Numbered from the stretch's first letter, positions 1 to 9,474 are shown. The stretch: 43,530 bases of DNA from Rhodomicrobium udaipurense JA643 (GCF_000636015.1 NZ_JFZJ01000015.1:1-43530), one strand, 5' to 3'. A program made the numbers and translations. The notes: generated from the letters alone by a model not told the origin.

Positions 1-618
1 ATCGGCAGAAACGAGGCTCCTCTCGCGAAAACTTCGCTGAAGCGAAGGGTCGCTCTGCTCGTGCCGAACACGTTCACCCTTGCGGCCGTTGTTTGCGGGC
101 TGACGGCGATCAGGCTCTCACATGACGGAAATTATGCACTGGCGATGATCGCGATCCTCGGCGCCGTCGTGCTCGACGTGGCGGATGGCTATGCCGCGCG
201 GCGTCTCAAGGCCGAATCCGCAATGGGCGCGGAACTCGACTCGCTCGCTGACTTCCTGAACTTCGGCGTCGCGCCCGCGATGCTGCTTTACGACCGGCAC
301 CTCCATGAATTCGGCCTGGCGGGTTGGGCGATCGCGGCGGCCTATGTCCTAACGACGGGCTTGAGGCTCGCGCGGTTCAACATACAGGCGCGCGCGCAGA
401 AGGCGTTTCTCAAGGAAGGCCACACCGACAAACCGAAATGGTTTTGCGGTCTGCCATCGACGGCGGCGGCGCTTTCAATGATCGCGCTCGATACGGCCGT
501 CGTGTCCTTCTTCCCCGCAGAGGCGAATCCCGTGATGGCGGTTGCCACGCTGACGGCGGCGGCCCTAATGATAAGCACTTTGCCGGTGCCGTCGCTGGCT
601 GCGATCTTCGGGCGGTAG
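1..618 (+). CDS. pssA: CDP-diacylglycerol--serine O-phosphatidyltransferase (5' end cut by window)
   Basis: This enzyme condenses CDP-diacylglycerol with L-serine to make phosphatidylserine in the inner membrane, the precursor of phosphatidylethanolamine. The frame is open from the first base, so the true start lies outside the window; 205 residues are visible. A GTG at 61 could be read as a start, but in-frame coding continues upstream of it. The CDP-alcohol phosphotransferase signature is clear: DVADGYAARR, then GAELDSLADF, giving the D-x2-D-G-x2-A-R-x8-G-x3-D-x3-D spacing of the catalytic metal site (about visible residues 59-83). The remainder is hydrophobic, as expected for a polytopic enzyme. 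In related genomes psd usually precedes it; that gene would be outside this window. Confidence 0.93.
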   Translation: MGRNEAPLAKTSLKRRVALLVPNTFTLAAVVCGLTAIRLSHDGNYALAMIAILGAVVLDVADGYAARRLKAESAMGAELDSLADFLNFGVAPAMLLYDRHLHEFGLAGWAIAAAYVLTTGLRLARFNIQARAQKAFLKEGHTDKPKWFCGLPSTAAALSMIALDTAVVSFFPAEANPVMAVATLTAAALMISTLPVPSLAAIFGR

Positions 619-682
619 CGCGCGCCTCGACGGGCATAAAAAAAGCGCTGCGCTTACCGCAACGCCATGTGCTTCCGGCGGA

Positions 683-976
683 TCAGTATTGAACCGGGAA
701 GTTCGCCTGCGTGTTCACCCGTTCCCAGAACGTCGTATTGTTGTAGTGGGGGCCGGGATAATTATACAGGCTGGTGTTGTACCACGCGAACGGCCGCTGA
801 TATTGCCAACGCGGGGCAGACGCGCCGAAGAAGCGCTCAACCAGCGTAGGCTCTTGCGGCGCGACATAGAGCTGGTAGGACCGGGGCTGTTGCCCACGCC
901 GGGGTGCCGCGTCGCTCTGAACAGTCGTTCCGACGACGGCAGCGGCCAAAAGGGCAGTGAAAAGAAGTCGCGACAT
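683..976 (-). CDS. Small secreted protein of unknown function
   Basis: I do not recognise a family. The product has a convincing signal peptide: a short basic start (MSRLL), a hydrophobic stretch and an A-x-A-like cleavage region near QSDAAPRR. The mature part is about 75 residues, rich in Tyr, Asn, Pro and aromatic residues, and ends QANFPVQY. I chose the ATG at 976 because a GGGAG Shine-Dalgarno sequence lies 6 nt upstream. An adjacent ATG at 979 is only 3 nt from it, and an ATG at 1006 lacks a good site. The gene is convergent with pssA. It probably acts in the periplasm or outside the cell, but no function can be assigned. Confidence 0.65.
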   Translation of the reverse strand: MSRLLFTALLAAAVVGTTVQSDAAPRRGQQPRSYQLYVAPQEPTLVERFFGASAPRWQYQRPFAWYNTSLYNYPGPHYNNTTFWERVNTQANFPVQY

Positions 977-1112
977 CATGATCTCCCGCTTAACGCATGC
1001 CTTCATGAAAGCCTAAGCGGGAGCGAAGTTCCGACGCTACCGCCCTTACTTTTCAGTATAGGCGCGAGAGTGCATCTTACTAGTGAGGTTTTGCCACTAA
1101 GTAAAAATTACG

Positions 1113-1349
1113 TCAGGCGTAGGATTCGAGGCCCATGGCCGGGGCAAAATCGTCGCCGCGAAAACGCTGACGCAGAATTTCGAGCTGGCCGCGCTGTGTC
1201 GAATGCAGAAGCATGACCTGCCGCTTGATCAACCCGTAATTCATCAGCTTTTCAGCGTGATCCGCCGGAATGTCGGTAACGAGGCAGGGGCGTTTGATGA
1301 TCTTTTCGAGCGAAGACCGTTCGCTGCGGGACATCCGAATAGCCGGCAT
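1113..1349 (-). CDS. Conserved-looking small cytosolic protein, unknown function
   Basis: This 78-residue basic protein has no signal peptide or membrane segment. Its middle reads as alternating helix and strand (SLEKIIKRP, then DIPADHAEKLMNYGLIKRQ, then LEILRQRF), which could be a small winged-helix or similar nucleic-acid-binding fold, but no diagnostic motif is present. A GAGG sequence about 9 nt upstream of the ATG supports the start. It is read divergently from the DUF971 gene at 1498, and the roughly 150 bp between them probably hold both promoters. Function unknown. Confidence 0.6.
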   Translation of the reverse strand: MPAIRMSRSERSSLEKIIKRPCLVTDIPADHAEKLMNYGLIKRQVMLLHSTQRGQLEILRQRFRGDDFAPAMGLESYA

Positions 1350-1497
1350 TGCACACTACCTCATACGCGGAAAACGAAACCTTATGGTTGTCGAACCGTG
1401 GGTTCCTTGTAGACAAATCTATTAAACCGGAATGCGGCAAAAAAGGGTAACGCTGACATATCAAAGTGTAACGATCACAAAAAAAGGAGCGAAAGCG

Positions 1498-1875
1498 ATG
1501 TTGCAAGCCAGCGGTGAGGGGCCGGTGCCGACAGAATTACGGCTCAGCGCGGACAAGACCACGCTCCGCATTTCCTTCGTGGATGGGCTGGACGCGGAAT
1601 TTCCGGCCGAACTTCTGCGCGTCGAAAGTCCGAGCGCCGAGGTGCAGGGGCATTCGCCGTCCGAGCGAAAACTCGTCCCCGGAAAGCGTCTCGTGACCAT
1701 CCTTTCGATCGAGCCCGTCGGCAACTATGCGGTGCGACTCGTGTTCAGCGACGGGCATCACACGGGCATCTATTCCTGGGTGTATTTTCACGAGCTTGCG
1801 CGCAACAAAGACGTTGTCTGGCGTGCATATCTCGACCGCCTGCAAGCGGCAAGCCTCAGTCGCGACCTTGTCTAA
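1498..1875 (+). CDS. DUF971 / gamma-butyrobetaine hydroxylase-like N-terminal domain protein
   Basis: This 125-residue protein matches the GBBH-like N-terminal (DUF971) fold in a stand-alone form: an early LSADKTTLRISFVDG strand pair, the central PAELLRVESPSAEVQGH segment, then IEPVGNYAVRLVFSDGHHTGIYSW, the most recognisable part. In eukaryotic dioxygenases this domain binds zinc; free-standing bacterial versions are often found near iron-sulfur or molybdenum cofactor genes and have no settled role. I chose the ATG at 1498 because AAGGAG lies just upstream. An in-frame ATG at 1432 has no good ribosome binding site and adds a low-complexity N-terminus. The neighbouring phoR starts about 50 bp downstream on the same strand. 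Confidence 0.8.
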   Translation: MLQASGEGPVPTELRLSADKTTLRISFVDGLDAEFPAELLRVESPSAEVQGHSPSERKLVPGKRLVTILSIEPVGNYAVRLVFSDGHHTGIYSWVYFHELARNKDVVWRAYLDRLQAASLSRDLV

Positions 1876-1927
1876 AGCTTAACGGGAGCGTCGAAAAACT
1901 GTCGCAGATGTTGGTTATCCTGACGCC

Positions 1928-3388
1928 ATGGCCGATAATTCTTCTACAATAAAAGTTTCAAGCGGCGAAGGACCACGGACCGGCATGCTCGAAGTCTATC
2001 GGGATAGCGACAGCAAGCGTTTTTCGGACGGCATCTTTCGGCCGAGGGTCGTCCCCGCCGCTCCTGGCTCGGGCCTGCTGCCACGGCACGGTGTTCTGTC
2101 GCGCCTCTATCTTCGGCGCTGGCTCGTTTTGCTCGCTGCGGCGGTGATCGGCCTGCTGTCACTCTTCCACGGTCTGCCGCTGGGAGCGCCCACGGCTGCC
2201 ATTCTGACCTTCGTGGCCGGAGCCGCCTTCATCCCGGTGTCACGGACTCGTCTCCGTTACGATGCCGTTAGCGTCGACCGCGCGAAGGAAGAGACGCTGG
2301 CGGTTGCGAAGCCCATCGCCGACGCCCTGCCCGATCCGGCCATTCTTCTCGCCCGTGACGGAACGATCCTCGCCTTCAACGGCAAGGCCCGCGATCTGTT
2401 TGAAGGGCTTAAGAACGGCGCGCACATATCCAGCGCGACGCGCAGCCCGCAGGTGCTCGACGCGGTGATGGAGTGTGGGCCAGCCAACCGGCAGCAGACG
2501 GTGACTTTCAGCGAGCGTGTCCCCGTCGAGCGGCACATGGCGGCCACGGTTTCGTGGCTCGTGCTGCCGTCCGACGCAGGGCCGTCAATCCTCGTCTATC
2601 TCCGCGACCTGACCGAGCAGCGCCGCCTCGACCAACTTCGCGCCGACTTCATCGCCAACGCGAGCCACGAGATCAAGACGCCGCTGGCCTCGCTGTCGGG
2701 ATTCATCCAGACGCTTCACGGCGCCGCCCGCCACGACGAAGCGGCGCGCGATCGCTTCCTGCCGATTATGGCCAAGCAGGCCGAACGCATGGCGCGGCTC
2801 ATCGACAATCTGATGTCGCTCTCCCGCGTGGAGATGCGGGCGCATCTGAAGCCGCAGGGCGAGGTTGCGATTGCGGACCTTGTCGAACAGGCGTGCGAGG
2901 CTCTGGAACCGATGGCGGCCGAGGCGGATGTCACGGTGGCGGTCGAGTCCGAGGTCGGCGACGTGACCGTGTTGGGCGACCGGGATGAACTCACCCAGGT
3001 TTTCATCAATCTCGTGCACAACGCGATCAAATATGGACGGAAAGCCGGCTCGGTACAGGTGAAGCTCAAGCGCCAGAGAAGCGGATCGCAGGATATGATA
3101 GCGATCAGCGTCGAGGACGACGGGCCGGGTATCCTCGGCCAGCACCTGCCGAGATTGACCGAGCGGTTTTATCGCGTCGCCGGGGCTGCGGGACATGAAA
3201 AAGGCGGCACGGGACTAGGGCTCGCCATCGTCAAGCATGTCGTGAATCGCCACCGTGGAGAGCTTCGCATCGCTTCCGAAGTGGGCTCCGGGTCGAAGTT
3301 TACGGTGCTTCTTGCCGAGCATAAGAGCAATCTTGGCTTACTTGAAGTTGTATTCAAGCCAACTGCTCAGCCCACTCTTGAGGAATAA
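1928..3388 (+). CDS. phoR: Phosphate regulon sensor histidine kinase PhoR
   Basis: This membrane histidine kinase phosphorylates PhoB when phosphate is scarce; under plenty it is held off by the Pst transporter and PhoU. Two closely spaced membrane segments (about residues 64-83 and 87-104) leave almost no periplasmic loop, as in typical PhoR, which senses through Pst rather than a ligand. A PAS-like region follows (about 125-230). HisKA carries the phospho-acceptor His247 in NASHEIKTPL, then the N box (NLVHNAIKYG, about 361-370), G1 (DDGPG, about 397) and G2 (GTGLGL, about 427). It is 486 residues long. No clear Shine-Dalgarno precedes 1928, so an ATG at 1985 remains possible. The placement at the head of the pst-phoU-phoB block, apart from phoB, supports the assignment. 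Confidence 0.93.
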   Translation: MADNSSTIKVSSGEGPRTGMLEVYRDSDSKRFSDGIFRPRVVPAAPGSGLLPRHGVLSRLYLRRWLVLLAAAVIGLLSLFHGLPLGAPTAAILTFVAGAAFIPVSRTRLRYDAVSVDRAKEETLAVAKPIADALPDPAILLARDGTILAFNGKARDLFEGLKNGAHISSATRSPQVLDAVMECGPANRQQTVTFSERVPVERHMAATVSWLVLPSDAGPSILVYLRDLTEQRRLDQLRADFIANASHEIKTPLASLSGFIQTLHGAARHDEAARDRFLPIMAKQAERMARLIDNLMSLSRVEMRAHLKPQGEVAIADLVEQACEALEPMAAEADVTVAVESEVGDVTVLGDRDELTQVFINLVHNAIKYGRKAGSVQVKLKRQRSGSQDMIAISVEDDGPGILGQHLPRLTERFYRVAGAAGHEKGGTGLGLAIVKHVVNRHRGELRIASEVGSGSKFTVLLAEHKSNLGLLEVVFKPTAQPTLEE

Positions 3389-3415
3389 TATTGGTTTAGA
3401 AATCAGTGCTTTAAT

Positions 3416-3433
3416 TTGTCATTAAAGGTTCAC
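3416..3433 (+). promoter_or_regulatory. Candidate Pho box upstream of pstS
   Basis: TTGTCAT-TAAA-GGTTCAC resembles the PhoB direct repeat (CTGTCAT, 4 nt, CTGTCAC). The first half matches at 6 of 7 positions; the second is weaker, at 4 of 7. It lies in the 137-bp gap between phoR and the pstS start, where PhoB control of the pst operon is expected. The call rests on position plus a partial match. Confidence 0.45.
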
Positions 3434-3525
3434 TGCCCTTACATAAAAGAGACATGGCGCTGCCCTAGGGTTTCAGCGCGTTGAACCGCTCAAAAAGGCT
3501 GGTTCCAATCTCAAGGGAGAGCACA

Positions 3526-4611
3526 TTGAATTATCGTGTCACCGCACTCGTGGCGGCTACGGCGGCTGTCGGCCTCTTTGCAGCCGATTCCGCTTCTGCC
3601 CGCGATCAGGTTAAAATTGCCGGTTCCTCGACGGTCTTCCCATATGCGAAGATCGTTGCCGAGAATTTCGCGAAGGCGAATGCCGGTCTGAAGGCTCCCG
3701 TCGTCGAATCCGGCGGCTCGGGCGCTGGCCTCAAGCAGTTCTGCGACGGCGTCGGTGAAGACAAGATCGACATCGCGAACTCCTCGCGCCGCATCAAGAA
3801 GGGCGAGCAGGAAACCTGCACGAAGAATGGCGTCGCCGACGTGGTCGAAGTGAAGTTCGGCTATGATGGCATCGTGTTCGCGTCCGACGTGAAGGGCGCG
3901 GCTTTCGCGTATGAAGCGAAGGATTGGTTCAACGCCCTCGCTCCCGAAATCGTCGTTGACGGCAAGCTCGTCGCGAACCCGAACAAGACCTGGAAAGAAG
4001 TCAACGCCGCGTTCCCGGAATGGGAAGTCGTCGCCTACATCCCGGGCGAAAAGCATGGCACGCGCGAAGTCTTCGAAGAGAAGGTTCTCGTTGCCGGCTG
4101 CAAGGCGACCGGCGCGGAGAAGCTGATTGCCGAGAAGCTGCAGGCGGCTGGCACGGCTGAAGACAAGGTCAAGTCGGCGGCCGAAAAGGCTTGCGCGAAG
4201 GTTCGCAAGGATGACGGCGGCAAGCATGCCATCGACATCGACGGCGACTACACGGAAACCCTCGCTCGTCTTCAGGCGAACAAGGAATCGATCGGCGTGT
4301 TCGGCCTCGCCTTCTACGAGAACAACACCGACAAGCTCCGCGTTGCGACCGTTGGCGGCGTGACGCCGTCCGTCGAGACCATCTCGTCTGGCAAGTACCC
4401 GGTCTCCCGCCCGCTCTTCTTCTACGTGAAGAAGGCTCACGTCGGCGTTATCCCGGGCCTGAAGGAGTATGCTGAATTCTTCGTCAGCGACAAGATGATC
4501 GGCGAAGACGGTCCGCTTGCTCAGTACGGCCTCGTTCCGCTGCCGGAAGCCGAAGCCAAGGCTGTTCGCGAGACGGTTAAGGATCTGAAGCCGCTGGCTC
4601 CGCTCAGCTAA
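3526..4611 (+). CDS. pstS: Phosphate ABC transporter periplasmic substrate-binding protein PstS
   Basis: PstS captures inorganic phosphate in the periplasm and delivers it to PstCA. I chose a TTG start at 3526 because AAGGGAGAG lies just upstream and the reading then begins directly with a signal peptide (NYRVTALVAATAAVG, cleavage near DSASA). An in-frame TTG at 3481 would put 15 charged residues before it. The mature protein opens with the phosphate-binding loop KIAGSSTVFPYAK, followed by ESGGSGAGLKQFCDG and DIANSSRRIKKGE, which line the anion site in this family. The length of 361 residues is normal. It is first of the pst genes, and a hairpin sits immediately after its stop. Confidence 0.95.
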   Translation: MNYRVTALVAATAAVGLFAADSASARDQVKIAGSSTVFPYAKIVAENFAKANAGLKAPVVESGGSGAGLKQFCDGVGEDKIDIANSSRRIKKGEQETCTKNGVADVVEVKFGYDGIVFASDVKGAAFAYEAKDWFNALAPEIVVDGKLVANPNKTWKEVNAAFPEWEVVAYIPGEKHGTREVFEEKVLVAGCKATGAEKLIAEKLQAAGTAEDKVKSAAEKACAKVRKDDGGKHAIDIDGDYTETLARLQANKESIGVFGLAFYENNTDKLRVATVGGVTPSVETISSGKYPVSRPLFFYVKKAHVGVIPGLKEYAEFFVSDKMIGEDGPLAQYGLVPLPEAEAKAVRETVKDLKPLAPLS

Positions 4612-4620
4612 GACTGCCTA

Positions 4621-4644
4621 GGTGTCGCGGCTCTGCCCGGCACC
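4621..4644 (+). terminator. Hairpin after pstS (possible attenuator within the pst operon)
   Basis: GGTGTCG and CGGCACC can form a 7-bp stem (one G-U pair) directly behind the pstS stop. There is no T-run, so it looks like a partial terminator or an RNA-protecting hairpin. This fits the usual need for far more PstS than PstCAB. The 270 bp from here to pstC (4645-4914) hold no gene I can support. Confidence 0.4.
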
Positions 4645-4914
4645 CCGAACGGAAGCGTGTGGCGTGCATCAACCCCACAATGATTACGCCACACGCGAGT
4701 TGCTTTGTTTCGTCATTCTATTCTATGAAATGCGCCGTCTGTAGTATCTTCTCCGGCGAGGACTGCGCGCAGGACACCTTCAATGCGGAAATGCAGACAG
4801 CCGGACCCCGCAGCGGAACGCTCCAACGCCGCTCGAATGGCGCATTTGCGATGACGAAAACCTCGCCGCGCCTGCCTATGATCGAAATCGTCGAACTCCC
4901 TGTCGGAGACGGTC

Positions 4915-6375
4915 GTGTCACTTAGCGCATTGCTTTTTTGTCTGCTGCTCGCCGCAATGGTTGCCTTCGTTATAGGCTTCTGGCGAGCCAAGCGGTTATC
5001 CCCCGATAATCCCCGCGCGGTTCACTCGCGCCCCGGTTATCATGGCGGCTACCTCGCGCTTTGGACGGCACTTCCCGCCATCCTTGTGCTGCTGGTCTGG
5101 TCCGCTGTCGAGCCGCGCTTCATCCAGGCTGAAGTCGAATCCAATCTGCCCGCGCAAGTGCTCGAAGGCTCGGAAGGGCAAATCGGTCTTGCGATGGGCG
5201 TCGTTCGCAGCGTCGCGACCGGTCTTGAACGGCTTACGCCGGCAGAGGTTGCCGCTGCCAAGGCGAGCCCGAAGGAAGCTCAGCGTCTGTTCGAGAGCAA
5301 GGGCGTCGTGATCGCCACCCCGCCCAATGCGGTGGTCATCGCCTCCGCCGAAGAGCTGAACAACATTCGCCACTTGAGCCGCCTCGCGAAGACGGCCGTT
5401 GCGGCGTTCCTCGCGATCTTCGGCTTCATTTTCGCCTTTCGGAAACTTTCGCCAAACTTGCGCGCGCGCAATCGCGTGGAGCAGGTCGTCATATTGGCGC
5501 TTATGGCCGCGTCTTCGGTCGCGATCATGACGACGGTCGGTATCGTGCTTTCGGTGCTGTTCGAGAGCGTTGAATTCTTCAAGCATGTCTCCATCATCGA
5601 CTTCCTGACCGGCACGATCTGGGATCCGCGTTTTGCGAGCGCAGGCGATGCGGGCGGCCAGGGGCAGTTCGGCCTTCTGCCGCTGATGTGGGGCACGCTC
5701 TATATCTCTATCGTGGCGCTGGTCGTCGCCGTGCCGATCGGCCTGCTCGCCGCCATCTACATGTCTGAATATGCTCACCCGAAAGTGCGCGCGACCGTGA
5801 AGCCGGCGCTGGAAATGCTGGCCGGTATCCCGACCATCGTTTACGGCTTCTTCGCGGTTGTGACGGTCGGTCCGTTCCTCAACTTCGTAGGGTCCGAGAT
5901 CGGGCTGGTGATCCAGCCGACAAGCGTGCTCACGGCGGGCATCGTGATGGGGATCATGATCATTCCCTTCGTGTCATCGCTGTCCGACGACATCATCTCC
6001 GCCATCCCGAACGCGCTGCGCGAAGGCTCCTACGGGCTCGGCGCGACGCAATCGGAAACCATCAAGCGCGTGGTCCTGCCGGCGGCGCTGCCCGGCATTG
6101 TCGGCGCAATCCTGCTGGCTGCCTCGCGCGCCATCGGCGAAACGATGATCGTGGTGCTCGCTGCGGGCATCGCCGCGAACCTCACATTGAACCCGGCTGA
6201 ATCCGTGACCACCATTACGGTGAAAATCGTGAGCCAGCTTACGGGCGACCTTGAATTCAACACGCCGCAAACGCTGGTCGCGTTCGCGCTCGGGTTTACG
6301 CTGTTCATTCTCACGCTGGGCTTGAACGTCTACGCCCTCTACATCGTACGGAAATACCGGGAGCAATACGAATGA
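4915..6375 (+). CDS. pstC: Phosphate ABC transporter permease PstC
   Basis: This is one of the two membrane channel subunits of the high-affinity phosphate importer. The GTG start has GGAG nearby and leads into an N-terminal membrane segment (LSALLFCLLLAAMVAFVIGF). The 486-residue product has the extended N-terminal half (extra membrane segments and a periplasmic insert) seen in the long PstC subtype. The binding-protein-dependent permease domain fills the C-terminal half. The EAA-type coupling loop is readable around NALREGSYGLGATQSETIKR followed by VVLPAALPGIVGA. The stop overlaps the pstA start (ATGA), indicating translational coupling. Confidence 0.94.
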   Translation: MSLSALLFCLLLAAMVAFVIGFWRAKRLSPDNPRAVHSRPGYHGGYLALWTALPAILVLLVWSAVEPRFIQAEVESNLPAQVLEGSEGQIGLAMGVVRSVATGLERLTPAEVAAAKASPKEAQRLFESKGVVIATPPNAVVIASAEELNNIRHLSRLAKTAVAAFLAIFGFIFAFRKLSPNLRARNRVEQVVILALMAASSVAIMTTVGIVLSVLFESVEFFKHVSIIDFLTGTIWDPRFASAGDAGGQGQFGLLPLMWGTLYISIVALVVAVPIGLLAAIYMSEYAHPKVRATVKPALEMLAGIPTIVYGFFAVVTVGPFLNFVGSEIGLVIQPTSVLTAGIVMGIMIIPFVSSLSDDIISAIPNALREGSYGLGATQSETIKRVVLPAALPGIVGAILLAASRAIGETMIVVLAAGIAANLTLNPAESVTTITVKIVSQLTGDLEFNTPQTLVAFALGFTLFILTLGLNVYALYIVRKYREQYE

Positions 6376-7700
6376 GCGCGGTGGCCCAAGATTCCAGCAT
6401 GTCCGATAGCGACGCAGCCGAAACTGTCGGTCGGTTCGATAATCCAGCGCTGATGCGTCGGCGCCGCCGCGAGGAAGTGCGGTTTCAGGCTTACGGCCTG
6501 ATCGCCATTGCGCTTGGCATGTCGTTCCTCGTCATTCTTTTCGGCACCATCATTCGCGACGGCTGGACGGCCTTCTTCCAGACGTCGATCGAACTGCCGA
6601 TCAAGTTCGACGCCGCCGAGATCGACCCGGACGGAACGCGGAACGCAAACGCGCTGGCCCAGGCGAATTACCAGAAGCTGGCGAACCAGGCGCTCTACGG
6701 GCAGCTCGGCGTCGACCCGTCGAGCCGGGCACAGCGTCAGGCCGCGAATGCGCTCGTCTCACGGGATGTCGACTCGCAGCTCCGCGCCATGGTCGCCTCC
6801 GATCCCAAGATCATCGGCACGACGCAAAATGTCTGGGTTTTAGCTAGCGGTAACGTCGATGCCTTCGCGAAGGGCAAGATCGACCGCGAATTGCCCCAGG
6901 AGAACCGGCAAATCTCCGATCAGCAGATCTCATGGATCGACAAGCTGACCGCGTCGGGGGCGATGGAGAAATCGTTCAACACCGGGCTTTTCACCAACAC
7001 CGCTTCGAGCCAGCCGGAGACGGCGGGGCTTGCGGTGGCGCTGCTCGGCTCGTTCTACATCATGTTGATCGTGGTGTTGCTGTCGGTGCCATTGGGGGTC
7101 GCGGCTGCCATTTATCTTGAAGAGTTCGCGCCACGGAACCGCATCACCGACATCATAGAAGTGAACATCAATAACCTTGCCGCCGTGCCGTCGATCGTCT
7201 TCGGCCTCCTCGGTCTGGCGGTGTTCATCAACTTCGCCGGGCTGCCGCGCTCCGCATCGCTGGTCGGCGGGCTCGTGCTCACGCTTCGCACGCTGCCGAC
7301 AGTGATCATCGCTACGCGCGCCTCGATTACCGCAGTACCGCCATCGATCCGCGAGGCCGCTCTCGGCGTCGGCGCCTCGAAAGTGCAAAGCGTGTTCCAC
7401 CACGTACTGCCGCTCTCGCTTCCCGGCATCATCACCGGAACGATCATCGGCCTCGTTCAAGCCATCGGTGAAACGGCGCCGCTTCTGATGATCGGCATGG
7501 TTGCCTTCGTGGTGGACGTGCCAAGTTCGCCGCTCGATCCCGCGACTGCCCTGCCGGTGCAAATCTACATGTGGGCGACGGAGGCCGAACGCGGCTTCGT
7601 TGAAAAGACAGCGGGCGCAACCATCGTCCTGCTCGGCATTCTTGCCGTCATGAACATTCTCGCCATGGTCCTGCGGAAAAGGTACGAACGCAAATGGTAG
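6372..7700 (+). CDS. pstA: Phosphate ABC transporter permease PstA
   Basis: This is the second channel subunit of the phosphate importer, pairing with PstC and contacting PstB. It is 442 residues, longer than the E. coli protein, because of an N-terminal cytoplasmic stretch, one membrane segment ([18 protein letters not shown]) and a large periplasmic insert (about residues 70-200) before the permease domain. The coupling loop is [19 protein letters not shown] followed by [11 protein letters not shown]. It starts inside the last codons of pstC and its own stop lies 7 bp inside pstB, so pstC, pstA and pstB are tightly coupled. Confidence 0.94.
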   Translation: MSAVAQDSSMSDSDAAETVGRFDNPALMRRRRREEVRFQAYGLIAIALGMSFLVILFGTIIRDGWTAFFQTSIELPIKFDAAEIDPDGTRNANALAQANYQKLANQALYGQLGVDPSSRAQRQAANALVSRDVDSQLRAMVASDPKIIGTTQNVWVLASGNVDAFAKGKIDRELPQENRQISDQQISWIDKLTASGAMEKSFNTGLFTNTASSQPETAGLAVALLGSFYIMLIVVLLSVPLGVAAAIYLEEFAPRNRITDIIEVNINNLAAVPSIVFGLLGLAVFINFAGLPRSASLVGGLVLTLRTLPTVIIATRASITAVPPSIREAALGVGASKVQSVFHHVLPLSLPGIITGTIIGLVQAIGETAPLLMIGMVAFVVDVPSSPLDPATALPVQIYMWATEAERGFVEKTAGATIVLLGILAVMNILAMVLRKRYERKW

Positions 7701-8527
7701 ATTTCTCTATCGAACCGGGTGCCCTCAATTCCAGCCTCGCCGCTCCGGCTTTGCCGACGGGACAGCCGGTCGACTACAAGATAACGGCGCGCAACGTCTC
7801 GGTGTTTTACGGTGAGAAGCAGGCGCTTTTCAGCGTCGGTATCGACATCCCGGATCGGAGCGTCATGGCCTTCATCGGTCCGTCGGGCTGCGGCAAGAGC
7901 ACGTTTCTGCGCTGTTTCAACCGCATGAACGACACCATTGCCAGCGCGCGCGTGAAGGGCGAAATCCTCGTCCAGGGAAAGAACATCTATGGTCCCGATG
8001 TGGACCCGGTGCAGGTGCGGGCGCGCGTCGGCATGGTGTTCCAGAAGCCGAACCCGTTTCCGAAAACAATCTTCGAGAACGTAGCCTACGGGCCGCGCAT
8101 TCACGGGCTCGCCAAGTCTAAGGGTGATCTCGAAGAAATCGTGGTCAAGAGCCTGCAACGCGCCGGCCTGTTCAATGAGGTGAAGGATCGCCTCGACGGC
8201 GAAGGCACCGGCCTTTCCGGCGGCCAGCAGCAGCGGCTTTGTATTGCTCGCGCCATCGCGGTCAGCCCGGAAGTCATCCTGATGGATGAGCCGTGCTCGG
8301 CACTCGATCCGATTGCGACTGCAAAGATCGAAGAGTTGATCGACGAGCTTCGCGAAAACTACTGCATTGTCATCGTGACGCATAACATGCAGCAGGCGGC
8401 GCGCGTTTCTCAGCGGACGGCCTTCTTCCATTTGGGTTATCTTGTGGAAGAGGATACGACCGATCAGATATTCATGAATCCGAAGGACAAGCGCACGCAG
8501 GACTACATCACCGGGCGGTTTGGCTAA
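7694..8527 (+). CDS. pstB: Phosphate ABC transporter ATPase PstB
   Basis: This is the cytoplasmic ATPase that drives phosphate import. Walker A is GPSGCGKST (about residues 62-70), the Q-loop is in [13 protein letters not shown], the ABC signature is LSGGQQQR (about 174-181) and Walker B is ILMDEP (about 195-200) followed by CSALDP. The [11 protein letters not shown] motif and the short C-terminal dimer region are typical of PstB. The 277 residues include an N-terminal extension of about 25 residues. The start overlaps pstA by 7 bp. A roughly 100-bp gap containing GC-rich inverted repeats separates it from phoU. Confidence 0.96.
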   Translation: MVDFSIEPGALNSSLAAPALPTGQPVDYKITARNVSVFYGEKQALFSVGIDIPDRSVMAFIGPSGCGKSTFLRCFNRMNDTIASARVKGEILVQGKNIYGPDVDPVQVRARVGMVFQKPNPFPKTIFENVAYGPRIHGLAKSKGDLEEIVVKSLQRAGLFNEVKDRLDGEGTGLSGGQQQRLCIARAIAVSPEVILMDEPCSALDPIATAKIEELIDELRENYCIVIVTHNMQQAARVSQRTAFFHLGYLVEEDTTDQIFMNPKDKRTQDYITGRFG

Positions 8528-8626
8528 AGCCCTGGCATCCGCAACGGGGCAGGCTGCGGCCCGGCCCCTCACCATAAAAAGGGCGGCGCGCATCGTGGTT
8601 GCGCGACCGCACCGGAGGAAACGGCA

Positions 8627-9352
8627 GTGTCTGGAAATGTCGACAGATCGTACGAAGGGGAGTTGAAGTCGCTCGACACGATGATCGCGCAGATGGGCGG
8701 CCTCGCCGAACAGGCCCTTGGACAGGCCATCGACGCGCTCTATCATCGCGACCCCGACCTCGCCGAGGTGACGCTCGCCAACGATCGCAGCATCGACACG
8801 CTTGAACGGCTCGTCGACGAACTCGCCATCTCCATCATCGCCCGCCGCGCGCCGGTCGCGTCCGATCTTCGTCAGATCGTCACCGCGATCCGCATCGCGC
8901 TCGACCTTGAACGCATCGGCGACTTGTCGAAAAACATCGCCAAGCGCGCCATCGCGATTGCCGCTGAGCCTCGGCCGAAGCAGGTCATGACCGGGTTCGT
9001 GCATATCGGCGAGGCGGCGCTGCGTCAGTTGAAGGACGTGCTGGACGCCTATTCGCAGCGAGACGCGGACGCGGCGCTGGCGGTCTGGCAGCGCGATCAA
9101 GAGATCGACGCCATGTATAATTCGCTCTACAGCGAACTGTTGACGACGATGATGGACGAGCCGCAGAGTGCCAGCGTGTACGCGCATCTTCTGTTCGGCG
9201 CGAAAAACATCGAACGCATCGGCGATCACGCGACCAACATCGCGGAGACCATATATTTCCTGATTCACGGAAAGGCACTCGGCGATGAACGCCCGAAAGC
9301 GGACAGCACGAGTTCGCTGACGCTCGGTCGCCTGATGCCGGCGAAGGCCTGA
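8627..9352 (+). CDS. phoU: Phosphate signalling protein PhoU
   Basis: PhoU links the Pst transporter to PhoR and keeps PhoR inactive when phosphate is sufficient. The protein has the two tandem three-helix PhoU repeats, each with its metal-binding helix: DLERIGDLSKNIAKRA in the first and KNIERIGDHATNIAETI in the second. It is 241 residues, normal for the family. The GTG start has GGAGG 9 nt upstream. It lies between pstB and phoB. Confidence 0.94.
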   Translation: MSGNVDRSYEGELKSLDTMIAQMGGLAEQALGQAIDALYHRDPDLAEVTLANDRSIDTLERLVDELAISIIARRAPVASDLRQIVTAIRIALDLERIGDLSKNIAKRAIAIAAEPRPKQVMTGFVHIGEAALRQLKDVLDAYSQRDADAALAVWQRDQEIDAMYNSLYSELLTTMMDEPQSASVYAHLLFGAKNIERIGDHATNIAETIYFLIHGKALGDERPKADSTSSLTLGRLMPAKA

Positions 9353-9378
9353 AGCGCTTGCGCGTGAAGCGAGCGCTT
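9352..9378 (+). repeat. Inverted repeat between phoU and phoB
   Basis: AAGCGCT (9352-9358) and AGCGCTT (9372-9378) can pair around a 13-nt loop at the phoU stop. There is no T-run. It may be a weak terminator or an mRNA end-stabilising hairpin before the 122-bp gap to phoB. Confidence 0.3.
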
Positions 9379-9474
9379 TGAAACGATGAACGGGCTTTTT
9401 CGCGATAGAAGGACGAGCCAACCGCACGCCCCTTTTTGCTAGGGGAGTGCTGGCGCGGGTAGCAAGAGCAGACG

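Noticed and set aside
4900-4921. A CTGTCGG ... GTGTCAC pair before pstC as a Pho box
   Set aside because: The two halves are separated by a wrong distance and overlap the pstC start codon.
4659-4925. An 88-codon plus-strand frame between pstS and pstC
   Set aside because: Its Cys-rich product has no motif, there is no ribosome binding site, and it overlaps the pstC start.
7565-9427. A 620-codon open frame on the minus strand opposite pstB and phoU
   Set aside because: It is antisense to genes with clear motifs; the product is Arg/His-rich without domains. Long antisense frames are expected in GC-rich DNA.
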